Below, one piece after another: positions 35,264 to 44,524 of a stretch of 64,000 nucleotides of DNA. This stretch comes from Flavobacterium aquariorum (GTDB lineage: Bacteria; Bacteroidota; Bacteroidia; Flavobacteriales; Flavobacteriaceae), in contig NZ_QKXH01000001.1 in NCBI RefSeq assembly GCF_003254745.1, positions 310,001-374,000 of the forward strand, written 5' to 3'. Position numbers and translations under genes: made by a program. The first letter of the stretch is position 1, and every line of letters starts with the position of its first letter. Under the pieces are notes generated by a model, which had not been told where the DNA came from, ran no database searches, and was given only the letters and a program-made list of their open reading frames with translations.

Positions 35264-36733
35264 TTAACTTTTTTGTTTGTAAGCTTCGATGGTTTTGTAT
35301 TTCTCCTTCTTATAAATCTTTTCGATTATTGAAAAAACGGTGTTTCTAAACATAAACCCTAACACACCTGCTAATGCCACAAAAGCCAATCCTAGTTTCG
35401 GATCCATTATATAAGACCCGAGCCAATATAAAAACACAGGCAAAAGTAATTTAGGCAATGTAAGCAGCATCGTGTTTACATTAAATGATTTTTTGTCACC
35501 AAAAGCGCCTTTCGTCATTGATAAATCAATTGGCGTTTTAGTAAAAGCACCGCCTAACAATACCAAATGTGAATTAACACCAATATTATAAACAGCTCCC
35601 GCCACTATGGTAAGATATACCTGCCATCCAAAGTACAAATAGAAAGAAGCCAAAATGGTCGAAATAAATGTTCCAATAACAATTAGCCACCATTTTGAAT
35701 TCAAATAGCCACGATAAGGAATATTTTGCGTCATCATCAGCTGGTAATAGGAACTATCCCAACTTGGAACAAACTGCCCAAAAGTGAATAGAAATCCTCC
35801 AGAAACAAATATTCCTGCAAAAATGTGCATTATGGGTTTATCATAAGCTTCTACTCCTCCTGAAAAAAATAGTAAACCATAAAACAAAAACATCACACTC
35901 ATGCCAACTGTAGTTTTGGAGCGCTTATTTCTTTTGATTAATTTAATGTCATTTTTCAAGAATGTGCCTAAAGTTCCAAATTGGTTTAACCAAGTAAGAT
36001 TCTCCGTTTTGGCAATATCTTTTTTGACAGATAATCCCGCATCCAGATACAAATCCCCTTTTAGATAATTATAGGTCCAATAATATAATCCAATTAAAAC
36101 TAGAAGTGGTATCATAAAAGCCCATCTGGTGTTGAATAATGCTTCGAAAAATGGGTAAACACAATTAGTAATATCAAAAATTTTGTAATATTGACAACCT
36201 CCTAAAATCACCACAATCGTTATAAAAACACCTAATAAGTTGTCTTTATTATTCAACAAAATATTTAAAAAATTATTGCAAAAAATCAATAAAAAAAGAG
36301 CTGTTCCCCATAGCAAAACACTAATTACATCATAGCCTTCATAGATTAAAACAGCACAAAAAGGAAGAAAGAAAAAACCATGTACTAAGTTAAAAAAAGA
36401 TAAAATGGTCTTCCCTAGCGAGAAATGCACAATGGTTGGCTTTTTAAAAGGTAGAGTTAACAAAGGCCTTATGTTCATTACCGGAATCGCCTGCAGCAAA
36501 AGCCGAACAATCAAGTCCATCAAAAAGTAATACACCAAAAATTTGTTTACGGTTACCAACGGTTCCAGTTTCATTTCCTTAAGAATATAAAAAGTTCCTA
36601 CTCCTAAGGCTAAAAAAACTAATGTAAAATATAGGACTAGAAATCCCATTAAAATTTTCAAGGCCACATTCGTAGCGAACGAAGCAGATCTCGTAAAGGA
36701 CTTCCATTCAAGATAAATAAATTTTGTAAACAT
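35264..36733 (-). CDS. DUF5687 family ABC-2-type membrane protein
   Basis: 489 residues from the ATG at 36733 (MFTKFIYLEWKSFTRSASFATN), preferred to the longer frame because the extra 29 residues are unrelated to membrane topology. Hydrophobic segments, about ten to twelve, run along the whole length. It looks like DUF5687, a permease partner of the adjacent ATP-binding protein, which it precedes in the operon. The substrate is unknown. Confidence 0.82.
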   Translation of the reverse strand: MFTKFIYLEWKSFTRSASFATNVALKILMGFLVLYFTLVFLALGVGTFYILKEMKLEPLVTVNKFLVYYFLMDLIVRLLLQAIPVMNIRPLLTLPFKKPTIVHFSLGKTILSFFNLVHGFFFLPFCAVLIYEGYDVISVLLWGTALFLLIFCNNFLNILLNNKDNLLGVFITIVVILGGCQYYKIFDITNCVYPFFEALFNTRWAFMIPLLVLIGLYYWTYNYLKGDLYLDAGLSVKKDIAKTENLTWLNQFGTLGTFLKNDIKLIKRNKRSKTTVGMSVMFLFYGLLFFSGGVEAYDKPIMHIFAGIFVSGGFLFTFGQFVPSWDSSYYQLMMTQNIPYRGYLNSKWWLIVIGTFISTILASFYLYFGWQVYLTIVAGAVYNIGVNSHLVLLGGAFTKTPIDLSMTKGAFGDKKSFNVNTMLLTLPKLLLPVFLYWLGSYIMDPKLGLAFVALAGVLGFMFRNTVFSIIEKIYKKEKYKTIEAYKQKS

Positions 36734-36846
36734 GGTTTTTTGTTTGGTTTTGCAAATAAGTAGTTTAGAGTAGGAAAATGTTACAAAAATATAGTGGAAT
36801 TCAAACTTGAATGATATCAAATTCTTTCAATCCTAAATAGTTTTAT

Positions 36847-36854
36847 TACTTTTG
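36847..36854 (+). promoter_or_regulatory. -7 element of the PaaE-like reductase gene
   Basis: TACTTTTG fits TAnnTTTG exactly, 15 bases ahead of the ATG at 36870. Its TTG also opens the same frame, so the start should be taken at the ATG. Confidence 0.7.
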
Positions 36855-36869
36855 CAAAAAAATATTCCT

Positions 36870-37922
36870 ATGCCATCCTTTTTAAAATTGATTGTAAAAG
36901 AAGTAAAACGCGAAACCAAAGATGCTGTTTCTATACTTTTTAATGTCCCTGAAGAATTAAAACCTAATTATACTTTCGTTGCTGGCCAATATATAAATTT
37001 ACGGCTGACATTAGACAATGTCGAAATTCGTCGTGCGTATTCCATTTGCTCAGCTCCTGGAAGCGGTGAATTGCGAATTGCAGTTAAAGCAGTTAAAGAC
37101 GGTATTTTTTCTCAATTTGCAAACACCAAGTTAAAAGCAGGTGATGTACTTGAGGTAGGAAAACCTGAAGGAAAATTTATTTTTGAACCCGAAATAGACC
37201 GTCAAAAAAATTATATTGCTTTTGTGGCCGGTAGCGGAATTACTCCCGTTTTATCAATTATAAAATCGGTTTTGAAAAGCGAACCAAAAAGTTCATTTGT
37301 CCTGGTTTACGGAAATAAAACCCCTGAAGAGACTATTTTTCATGAAGAATTGCACGATTTACAATTGCAATATGTTGGACGCTTATTTATCCATTATGTT
37401 TACAGTCAAGTAAATGTCGAAAATGCCTTGTTTGGTAGAATTGATAAATCCGTAGTGAATTTTGTCTTAAATAATAAACATGCAGCATTGGATTTTGAAA
37501 AATTCTACTTGTGTGGCCCAGAAGAAATGATCAATACAGTTTCTGGTGTTTTGAAAGAAAAAAACGTAAGAGATTCGGCTATAAAATTCGAACTTTTTAA
37601 AACCTCTTCACATGAAAACACCATTCAAGAAGCGCTGGTTGGACATTCTAAAATCACTGTTATGGTCGATGATGATGAGACAACTTTCGAAATGTCACAG
37701 AAACAAACCATTCTTGAGGCATCCCTAAAACAAGGAATTGATGCGCCTTATTCCTGTCAAGGAGGAATTTGCAGTAGTTGTTTAGCGCGTGTCACATCTG
37801 GAGCAGCACTAATGAAGAAAAATTCTATCCTTACCGACAGCGAAATTGAAGAAGGTTTAATCCTGACTTGTCAAGCACATCCAACCACGCCAACTATTCG
37901 AGTTGATTATGATGATGTTTAA
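36870..37922 (+). CDS. Flavin/2Fe-2S ferredoxin reductase (PaaE-like)
   Basis: 350 residues. The FAD domain has RRAYSICSAPGSGELRIAVK, the NAD(P)-binding domain has GSGITPVLSI, and the C-terminal plant-type ferredoxin domain carries four cluster cysteines in CQGGICSSCLA and the later TCQAHP. The order FAD, NAD, 2Fe-2S matches PaaE and HmpX-type reductases that pass electrons from NAD(P)H to a partner oxygenase. No oxygenase gene is adjacent, so the partner is unknown. Confidence 0.9.
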   Translation: MPSFLKLIVKEVKRETKDAVSILFNVPEELKPNYTFVAGQYINLRLTLDNVEIRRAYSICSAPGSGELRIAVKAVKDGIFSQFANTKLKAGDVLEVGKPEGKFIFEPEIDRQKNYIAFVAGSGITPVLSIIKSVLKSEPKSSFVLVYGNKTPEETIFHEELHDLQLQYVGRLFIHYVYSQVNVENALFGRIDKSVVNFVLNNKHAALDFEKFYLCGPEEMINTVSGVLKEKNVRDSAIKFELFKTSSHENTIQEALVGHSKITVMVDDDETTFEMSQKQTILEASLKQGIDAPYSCQGGICSSCLARVTSGAALMKKNSILTDSEIEEGLILTCQAHPTTPTIRVDYDDV

Positions 37923-37940
37923 AATTGTATAAATGATAGT

Positions 37941-37968
37941 AAAAACTTCTCTTTTCAGAGAAGTTTTT
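37941..37968. terminator. Bidirectional terminator after the reductase
   Basis: AAAAACTTCTC-tttt-CAGAGAAGTTTTT, hairpin flanked by A and T runs, between convergent genes; its right arm touches the stop of the glycosyltransferase. Confidence 0.88.
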
Positions 37969-39020
37969 TATTTTAAGGAAGTTTTGATTTTTTCAACAAC
38001 CGTTGCTGGCAAAATTGTTCGCATAGCATCTTCATAACCCTCCACTTTTTTATTGCCGTAAACAGATGTAGGCAATTTTGGGTACAAGCTCCTATCCGAA
38101 ACCAAGGCGTTTTCCAAGGGTTGATTGAAAGGAGAAAAACCTGTATAAGGATGTGTAGCGCCCCAAAGCGTGACAACTTTAATGCCAAGCATTGCCGCAA
38201 TATGAGCATTCCCAGAATCCATAGAAAGCATCACGTCAAGGTTAGATATCAATTGCAATTCTTGCTGAAACTTAATTTTTCCCGCCATATTGATGACATT
38301 TATTTTGCCAGAACTTAACGTATTCAAAACTTCAATTTCTTTTTTTCCACCACCAAAAAGCAAAATGGTATTGTTTTGATCTAATGCTAAAGTATCGATC
38401 ACTTGTTGCATTAAATCCTGAGGATATACTTTAGAATCGTATTGCGCAAAAGGAGCTATCCCGATTAGTTTTTGTTGCGAATTACCAATCAAATTTAAAA
38501 TCTGCGAATCCAAAATAGCTTTTTTAGGAAATATTGGGTTGGTTAAATCCACTTGAAAACCAAGCTGTTCAAACACTTTGGCATGCCTCTCGAACATCGT
38601 GGTCAATGGTTTGAAAATTTTATTTTCGAAACGGGTCAAGGCTTTTTTCTCTTCTCTGCCTTTATCTACTGAAGCTATTTTTTTTCCGCTTACAGCAAAA
38701 AATGTTCGTACTACTTTGGAACGAAGTACATTGTGCAAATCGGCAAAAGCATCGATATTCAATGCCGACAAATCTTGAAATAATCGGCACAAACCCAAAA
38801 ACCCTTTATGTCTCTGTTTTTCGTCAAAAGTAAAAAAAGAGAGATTGGGAATTCCGTCAAAAAAAGGCTTGAAAAAAGGCCTGGAAACTACCGTGATTTT
38901 TACTTCTGGAAATTGATTTGCAAAAGCACGTAAAACAGGAACCGTCATGGCGACATCCCCCATTGCGGAGAGTCTCATGACGGCTATATGTTTAATTTTT
39001 GGAGACAAATTTGTTGCCAA
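37968..39020 (-). CDS. Glycosyltransferase family 9 (heptosyltransferase-like)
   Basis: 350 residues. MRLSAMGDVAMTVPVLRAF at the N-terminus and the GT9 C-domain segment DSGNAHIAAMLGIKVVTLWGATHPYTGF identify the LPS heptosyltransferase family (GT-B fold). It adds a sugar, probably from an ADP- or GDP-linked donor, to a lipid A core or other glycan. It is preceded by DUF4254 in a two-gene operon, 4 bases apart. Confidence 0.88.
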   Translation of the reverse strand: MATNLSPKIKHIAVMRLSAMGDVAMTVPVLRAFANQFPEVKITVVSRPFFKPFFDGIPNLSFFTFDEKQRHKGFLGLCRLFQDLSALNIDAFADLHNVLRSKVVRTFFAVSGKKIASVDKGREEKKALTRFENKIFKPLTTMFERHAKVFEQLGFQVDLTNPIFPKKAILDSQILNLIGNSQQKLIGIAPFAQYDSKVYPQDLMQQVIDTLALDQNNTILLFGGGKKEIEVLNTLSSGKINVINMAGKIKFQQELQLISNLDVMLSMDSGNAHIAAMLGIKVVTLWGATHPYTGFSPFNQPLENALVSDRSLYPKLPTSVYGNKKVEGYEDAMRTILPATVVEKIKTSLK

Positions 39021-39024
39021 AAAA

Positions 39025-39630
39025 TTATTTTTTATTTTGATACAAAACAGGGTTCAAATCATCGTCATTGTACATTTTCATTTGTTTGTACACTTTCATG
39101 AATTTATCTCCATTTTCGATGTCTTTCAATAAATCATCAATTGCCATTGACAAATCAGATCTTTGTTCCAAAAGAATGTTTAATTTGGCCTGACATTTGT
39201 CTCTATGGTCTTGTGAAGCTTCTGCACGAGTTGCTTCTTCATTCATATGATAAATTTTCAGCGCCAAAATAGACAACCTGTCAAAAGCCCAAGCTGGACT
39301 TTCAGAGTTGATTTTTGCATCGTTCTTAACAACAACATGACTGTATTTTTGAAGAAAATAACTATCGATATATTCAACCATATCGGTGCGCTCCTGGTTC
39401 GAAGCATCGATTCTTCTTTTCAGAGCCAAAGCTGCGACCGGATCAATGTTCGGGTCACGAATAATATCTTCAAAGTGCCATTGCACAGTGTCTATCCAGT
39501 TTTTTAGATACAACAAATGTTCGAATTTATCTTTTGGAAAAGGATTGTTTATAGGCTGGTCAACATTATCAAATTGGTGATAATCTTTTATACTTTGCTC
39601 AAATACTGAATAAGCTAATTTTGAAAACAT
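39025..39630 (-). CDS. DUF4254 family protein
   Basis: 201 residues, soluble, helical. Tight coupling to a GT9 gene (4-base gap) is the usual context for DUF4254. Segments EQSIKDYHQFDNVDQPINNP, LLYLKNWIDTVQWHFEDIIR and RRIDASNQERTDMVEYID are characteristic. Function unknown; perhaps a helper of LPS core synthesis. Confidence 0.8.
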   Translation of the reverse strand: MFSKLAYSVFEQSIKDYHQFDNVDQPINNPFPKDKFEHLLYLKNWIDTVQWHFEDIIRDPNIDPVAALALKRRIDASNQERTDMVEYIDSYFLQKYSHVVVKNDAKINSESPAWAFDRLSILALKIYHMNEEATRAEASQDHRDKCQAKLNILLEQRSDLSMAIDDLLKDIENGDKFMKVYKQMKMYNDDDLNPVLYQNKK

Positions 39631-39650
39631 ATCTTATGATTTTAGAAATA

Positions 39651-39658
39651 CAAAGATA
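39651..39658 (-). promoter_or_regulatory. -7 element for DUF4254-GT9
   Basis: TATCTTTG on the minus strand, 21 bases before the ATG at 39630. It lies 7 bases from the plus-strand upp -7 element. Confidence 0.6.
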
Positions 39659-39665
39659 CTTTTTA

Positions 39666-39673
39666 TACTTTTG
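39666..39673 (+). promoter_or_regulatory. -7 element of upp
   Basis: TACTTTTG, match to TAnnTTTG, 45 bases before the upp ATG. Confidence 0.6.
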
Positions 39674-39718
39674 ATAGTATAAAAAAACTCCACAAATTAA
39701 ATTTCTAATAACAACTCC

Positions 39719-40372
39719 ATGGAAATTCATTATTTATCAGAAAAAAATAGTGTGCTTAACCACTTTTTGAGTCAAATTCGGAATATCGAAGTTCAAAAAG
39801 ACAGTATGCGATTTCGCAGAAATATTGAACGCATTGGAGAGATTATGGCTTATGAAATGAGTCAGTCTTTTCATTACAGAGATATTGAGATAACAACACC
39901 TCTTGGCGTCAAAAAAACAACTGAAATTGCAGATCAACTAGTTGTATGTTCCATTTTAAGGGCAGGATTAACTTTGCACCAAGGTTTTTTGAACTATTTT
40001 GACAATGCCGAAAATGGTTTTATTTCGGCATACAGACACCATCCAAACCATGACGATTTCTTTGACATACTAGTGGAATATCAAGCTATTGCTGATATTA
40101 ATGGAAAAAATGTTTTGTTGGTAGACCCAATGTTGGCAACTGGTCAATCTATAGTGGCTGTTTTTAACAAACTAATGGAAAGAGGTACCCCAAAAGAAAT
40201 CCATATCGCCGTTATTATTGCAGTACCTGAAGGCATTTCGTATCTAAAACAAAATTTACCTGACACCTGCCATCTTTGGATTGCCTCTCTAGACGAAAAA
40301 CTCAATGATAAAAGTTATATTGTTCCTGGTCTTGGAGATGCAGGAGATTTGGCTTATGGAGATAAACTATAA
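39719..40372 (+). CDS. upp: Uracil phosphoribosyltransferase
   Basis: 217 residues. Contains the PRPP motif VLLVDPMLATGQS, the N-terminal RNIEVQKDSMRFRRNIERIG segment and the uracil-site region near PGLGDAGDLAYGDKL. It salvages uracil with PRPP to UMP. Its last 6 bases overlap the convergent DUF6427 gene. Confidence 0.94.
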   Translation: MEIHYLSEKNSVLNHFLSQIRNIEVQKDSMRFRRNIERIGEIMAYEMSQSFHYRDIEITTPLGVKKTTEIADQLVVCSILRAGLTLHQGFLNYFDNAENGFISAYRHHPNHDDFFDILVEYQAIADINGKNVLLVDPMLATGQSIVAVFNKLMERGTPKEIHIAVIIAVPEGISYLKQNLPDTCHLWIASLDEKLNDKSYIVPGLGDAGDLAYGDKL

Positions 40373-41296
40373 TTGAGAGAAAAAAGTAAAAAAACTACAA
40401 ACCAAAAGGACAAACATAACGATTTCCTCTTTCAGTTTTGGTTGCGATATTTCAATATGAGAAGTAGCCATTATTGACAACGGCGCAAAAGTAAAGACTA
40501 ATAGTTCATTACTTTTATTGGCTGATAAAACAAAGACTAAAATACCGATAAAAAAAGAAGCTATTACTTTTTTATACGAAGAAAGCAATACCAAAGGTCT
40601 GCTAGACAATGTTGAAAACATCGATATTACAAAAAACAAAGCGATTGTGACATAAATAGAAAAAGCTGCATTTTGATAATTATTGGTAAAATAGTCAAGA
40701 CTTAAGCTGATTTTGCTTTTCTCCAGCAAAAAAGCGATACTGTGAAAATCAAAAATTAAAGAAAATAAAAGAAATAAAATTGATACTCCAAAAAGAGCAA
40801 TAAAAGGAATAACCCAGTTTCTATAATCTCTGGAAACATGGAATATTACGGATATAAAAACCAAAAGAATATACAAAATGCTCCAAAATTGAAATAAAGC
40901 CGCTATAAAAATCCATAATGAGGCGTCAAAAAGTTTCTCTTTTGTTTCTTTTAATGTCTGCAAAGAAACAAGCCTTCTAAGAGCCAATAAAATAAAAAAA
41001 TTGGCTAAAATCAGATTAGCGTTATTTAATAAATTTGGGAAAAAAAGCAGGAATAAAAAATAAAAAAATGCCGTGTAAGTACTGTCCCTACTCAATCCAT
41101 TGCGTTTCGAAATAAAACTGGAAAGAAAAATAGTCCCCAACAAAATCACTAGTAGTCCTATACTTTTTAAAATAGAAATAACTGAATTTGTCCAAGTAGC
41201 ATCTTGGATTTGATATAGAAAAAAGAAAACTAGCATTAAAATAACTACCAAAGAAAAATTTAATGGTGTAGATTTTTTAAAAACACTTGTTATCAT
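40367..41296 (-). CDS. DUF6427 family multi-pass membrane protein
   Basis: 309 residues with about eight to ten hydrophobic segments and no recognisable catalytic motif. It matches the DUF6427 proteins of Flavobacteriaceae from context with upp, DUF6341 and purD. The gene is divergent from DUF6341 and ends over the upp stop by 6 bases. Function unknown. Confidence 0.75.
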   Translation of the reverse strand: MITSVFKKSTPLNFSLVVILMLVFFFLYQIQDATWTNSVISILKSIGLLVILLGTIFLSSFISKRNGLSRDSTYTAFFYFLFLLFFPNLLNNANLILANFFILLALRRLVSLQTLKETKEKLFDASLWIFIAALFQFWSILYILLVFISVIFHVSRDYRNWVIPFIALFGVSILFLLFSLIFDFHSIAFLLEKSKISLSLDYFTNNYQNAAFSIYVTIALFFVISMFSTLSSRPLVLLSSYKKVIASFFIGILVFVLSANKSNELLVFTFAPLSIMATSHIEISQPKLKEEIVMFVLLVCSFFTFFSQL

Positions 41297-41308
41297 AAGG
41301 ATATTTTA

Positions 41309-41316
41309 TACTTTTG
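41309..41316 (+). promoter_or_regulatory. -7 element ahead of the DUF6341 gene
   Basis: TACTTTTG, exact TAnnTTTG, about 126 bases before the ATG at 41442, implying a long untranslated leader of roughly 120 nt. Confidence 0.5.
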
Positions 41317-41441
41317 TGACTGTAAATATAATACTTGTTTAAAAAGGAATGGAACAAGATTAAAAAAGATTCAATAGAAAATTTAATTTTTTGATGTTCT
41401 AAATTCCAAAACATAAAATAATAAAATAAAAGAGATACATT

Positions 41442-41672
41442 ATGACATCATTTTTTGAAGGAATACAATACTTATTTGTAAACATTTTATTCGCTCCTTT
41501 AGACTTTTTACGTTCATTAGAGCTTAAATCATGGTTTGGTGCCAATACTATCAACTGGATCTTTATGATTATTTGTTCAGTTGCTATCGTTTATTGGATT
41601 AAACAATTGAAATTACAAAAAGAAAACGGAGAAGAAGATCAAGACACAACGGCTCATTCTTTTTTGGAATAA
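41442..41672 (+). CDS. DUF6341 family small membrane protein
   Basis: 76 residues with two hydrophobic segments (YLFVNILFAPLDFLRSL and NWIFMIICSVAIVYWI) and a charged C-terminal tail (LQKENGEEDQDTTAHSFLE). The position between DUF6427 and purD and its size match DUF6341. No function known. Confidence 0.8.
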   Translation: MTSFFEGIQYLFVNILFAPLDFLRSLELKSWFGANTINWIFMIICSVAIVYWIKQLKLQKENGEEDQDTTAHSFLE

Positions 41673-41693
41673 AAATCAAATCCAACTAAAATC

Positions 41694-41734
41694 AAAACAC
41701 GAATTGAACTTACTATTTGTTCAATTCGTGTTTT
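41694..41734. terminator. Bidirectional terminator between DUF6341 and purD
   Basis: AAAACACGAATTGAAC pairs perfectly with GTTCAATTCGTGTTTT across a 9-base loop; T-rich on both sides. Confidence 0.92.
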
Positions 41735-41740
41735 TTATTT

Positions 41741-43015
41741 TTAGATTAAATCGAATCCTATATCTTTTCTAAAATTCATTTTTTCAAAATGTAATTGATT
41801 TACATTCTTATATGATTTATTTAAGGCTTCTTGAAAATTATCTCCATAGGAAGTAATTGCCATGACCCTTCCGCCGTTAGTTACCACATTTCCGTTATCC
41901 AATTTGGTACCTGCGTGAAAAACAATAGAACCAGTAACTGTTTCTAATCCAGTAATTACCTTTCCTTTTTCAAAATCTTCAGGATATCCGCCAGAAACAA
42001 TCATAACTGTAGTGGCACTTCTTTCGTCAACTTCCAAGTTGAATTCGTCCAATTTTTCATTGGCTACAGCCAAAAACAATTCAACTAAATCCGATTTTAA
42101 TCTAGGGACAACAACCTCTGTTTCAGGATCACCCATTCTCACATTGTATTCAATAACAATTGGTTCGTTATTGACATTAATAAGTCCTATAAATACGAAC
42201 CCTTTATATGGAATTCCGTCTTTTTGAAAACCTTCGATAGTAGGTTTAACTATACGTGTTTCTATTTTCTCCATCAAAACAGCATCTACATAAGGAACTG
42301 GAGAAACTGCTCCCATCCCGCCCGTGTTCAAACCTGTATCGCCTTCGCCTATGCGTTTATAATCTTTGGCTGTTGGCAAAATTTTATAGCTTTTTCCGTC
42401 CGTCAACACAAAACAGCTCAATTCTATTCCATCCAAAAATTCTTCAATAACTACTTTTGAACTTGCTTCACCAAATTTTTGGTGTACCAACATATTTCTT
42501 AATTCAGACTGTGCTTCGGCCAAATCCTGAATAATTAAAACTCCTTTTCCTGCAGCCAAACCGTCTGCTTTCAATACATAAGGAGGTTGCAATGTTTCCA
42601 AAAATTCACATCCTTTTTCAACGGTTTCAGCAGTAAAACTATCATATGCTGCTGTTGGAATTTTATGTTTCATCAAAAATTCTTTGGCAAATTCTTTACT
42701 TCCTTCTAATGTTGCCCCAATTTTTGAAGGCCCAATTACCGGAATGTGTTTTAAAGCTTGATCATTTAAGAAAAAATCATAAATGCCTTTTACCAACGGG
42801 TCTTCAGGCCCAACAACTACCATTTCTATATTTTTTTTGATTACCAATGCTTTTATGGCTTCAAAATCAGTGGCACTGATATCAATGTTTTTTGCAATTT
42901 GAGCAGTACCAGCATTTCCAGGTGCTACAAAAAGGGTGTCACAAAGTGGACTTTGAATCATTTTCCATGCAAAAGCATGTTCTCTTCCTCCTGATCCTAA
43001 TAGTAAAATATTCAT
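41741..43015 (-). CDS. purD: Phosphoribosylamine-glycine ligase
   Basis: 424 residues from the ATG at 43015 (MNILLLGSGGREHAFAWKM), the canonical N-terminus; a longer frame with MQLNNYI is a spurious extension. ATP-grasp features are present (LKADGLAAGKGVLI, EYNVRMGDPETEVV). It joins glycine to phosphoribosylamine in purine synthesis. It shares a promoter region with the PaaK-like gene (divergent). Confidence 0.96.
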   Translation of the reverse strand: MNILLLGSGGREHAFAWKMIQSPLCDTLFVAPGNAGTAQIAKNIDISATDFEAIKALVIKKNIEMVVVGPEDPLVKGIYDFFLNDQALKHIPVIGPSKIGATLEGSKEFAKEFLMKHKIPTAAYDSFTAETVEKGCEFLETLQPPYVLKADGLAAGKGVLIIQDLAEAQSELRNMLVHQKFGEASSKVVIEEFLDGIELSCFVLTDGKSYKILPTAKDYKRIGEGDTGLNTGGMGAVSPVPYVDAVLMEKIETRIVKPTIEGFQKDGIPYKGFVFIGLINVNNEPIVIEYNVRMGDPETEVVVPRLKSDLVELFLAVANEKLDEFNLEVDERSATTVMIVSGGYPEDFEKGKVITGLETVTGSIVFHAGTKLDNGNVVTNGGRVMAITSYGDNFQEALNKSYKNVNQLHFEKMNFRKDIGFDLI

Positions 43016-43058
43016 GATGTAGTTATTTAGTTGCATTGCTGTCTTTTGACAGATGGTG

Positions 43059-43066
43059 CAAAAATA
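43059..43066 (-). promoter_or_regulatory. -7 element of purD
   Basis: TATTTTTG on the minus strand, 44 bases before the purD ATG. Confidence 0.6.
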
Positions 43067-43140
43067 ATTGCTTTTGAACGTAAAAAATAATTATATGTCA
43101 AAAAGTTGTAACTAAATCACCAATAGTTGTGGCTAAATAT

Positions 43141-43148
43141 TATTTTTG
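43141..43148 (+). promoter_or_regulatory. -7 element of the PaaK/CapK-like gene
   Basis: TATTTTTG, exact TAnnTTTG, 18 bases before ATG 43167; its TTG opens the frame upstream of the true start. Confidence 0.6.
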
Positions 43149-43166
43149 ACAAAATTAACTCCTCCA

Positions 43167-44480
43167 ATGTTCAAAATATTCGACTTAACGCTTCAAATAA
43201 ATGGTTTTCCTATGCAGAAAGCCAAGTCCGAATTGCAAAAAATAATTGCCATTCCAGAGGAAGAATACAGTCATTTCATTGAACAAAAAAAATTGGAAAT
43301 CGTAAATTTTCATTTAAATAATAATCCTTTTTACCAGGAATTGGTCGGAACCGAATCTTTAAAAAATTGGTCAGATTTACCAATTTTGAATAAGCGAAAT
43401 TTACAGAAGCCTTTGAAAGAAAGATTATCTTCTGGTTATACCGAAAAATCCATTTACCTCAATAAAACATCAGGCTCAAGCGGTGACCCTTTTATTTTTG
43501 CCAAAGACAAATTTTGCCATGCCTTGACATGGGCTTCCAATATATATCGTTTTGGCTGGTATGGAATTGATTTTAATTCTTCCTATCAAGCTCGTTTTTA
43601 TGGAATTCCATTAGATTTTATTGGAAACAAAAAAGAAAGATTCAAGGATTTTTTGAGTCACCGTTATCGATTTCAAATATTCAATTTATCAGATAAAATT
43701 TTAGAGCGCTTTTTAAATGATTTTAAAACCAAAAAATTCGACTACATCAATGGTTACACGAGTTCAATTGTTTTGTTTGCTAAATTTTTACAACAAAAAA
43801 ATATTGTTTTAAAAACTATTTGCCCGACTTTGAAAGTCTGTATTGTAACTTCTGAAATGCTTTTTGATGAAGACAAAATCCTGTTAGAAAAACAATTTGG
43901 CATTCCTGTTGTTAACGAATATGGAGCTTCGGAATTGGATTTAATTGCATTTCAAAATCCTGAAGGAGAATGGCAAGTGAATTCCGAAACGCTTTTTGTA
44001 GAAATTTTGGACGAAAACAATACTGTTTTGCCTTACGGAAAAGAAGGTCGTGTCATTATAACATCTTTGTACAACAAAGCACATCCTTTTATTCGATACG
44101 ACATTGGAGACACTGGTATATTGGACGAAAAAAGCACACCAAAAAAAACAATTCTGAAAAAATTAATTGGGAGAACCAATGATATTGCCATTTTGCCAAG
44201 TGGTAAAAAATCGCCTGGGTTGACTTTTTATTACGTAACAAAAAGCATTGTAGAAGACGATGGAAACGTAAAAGAATTTGTCATCAAACAAACTAAAATC
44301 GATACTTTTGACATTGAATATGTGAGTAAAACCGAATTGAATTTGGAACAAATTCAAAAAATTGAAGCCGCAATTGCATTATATTTGGAAAAAGGGCTCG
44401 TTTTTACATTCATTAGAAAAGAAAAACTGGAGCGAAGCAAAAGTGGAAAATTGAAACAGTTTGTTTCGTTACTACAATAA
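43167..44480 (+). CDS. Phenylacetate-CoA ligase-like adenylating enzyme (CapK/PaaK family)
   Basis: 437 residues from ATG 43167. The adenylate-forming fold shows SGSSGDPFIFAKD, NEYGASELDLIAF and YDIGDTGILDE. The enzyme belongs to the CapK branch of the PaaK family, common in capsule and exopolysaccharide clusters, where members are thought to activate acyl groups. It opens the polysaccharide cluster here, so a role in acyl substitution of a surface glycan is plausible but unproven. Confidence 0.83.
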   Translation: MFKIFDLTLQINGFPMQKAKSELQKIIAIPEEEYSHFIEQKKLEIVNFHLNNNPFYQELVGTESLKNWSDLPILNKRNLQKPLKERLSSGYTEKSIYLNKTSGSSGDPFIFAKDKFCHALTWASNIYRFGWYGIDFNSSYQARFYGIPLDFIGNKKERFKDFLSHRYRFQIFNLSDKILERFLNDFKTKKFDYINGYTSSIVLFAKFLQQKNIVLKTICPTLKVCIVTSEMLFDEDKILLEKQFGIPVVNEYGASELDLIAFQNPEGEWQVNSETLFVEILDENNTVLPYGKEGRVIITSLYNKAHPFIRYDIGDTGILDEKSTPKKTILKKLIGRTNDIAILPSGKKSPGLTFYYVTKSIVEDDGNVKEFVIKQTKIDTFDIEYVSKTELNLEQIQKIEAAIALYLEKGLVFTFIRKEKLERSKSGKLKQFVSLLQ

Positions 44481-44484
44481 TTAG

Positions 44485-44503
44485 AGGTCGCAAATTGCGA
44501 CCT
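44485..44503. promoter_or_regulatory. Palindrome in the leader of the ORF6N gene
   Basis: AGGTCGCAA-a-TTGCGACCT, 9-bp arms, in the 44-base gap before the ORF6N start. Its core GTCGCAAATTGCGAC recurs inside that gene at 44731-44745. Confidence 0.55.
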
Positions 44504-44524
44504 TAAAGAAATTTATGGAAATTT

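Noticed and set aside
36852..36869. TTG start for the PaaE-like reductase
   Set aside because: The TTG is the end of an exact TAnnTTTG promoter box; the ATG at 36870 gives a standard N-terminus.
39025..39060. tRNA-like text (GGTTCAAATC)
   Set aside because: It is inside the DUF4254 coding region and the rest of a cloverleaf is missing.
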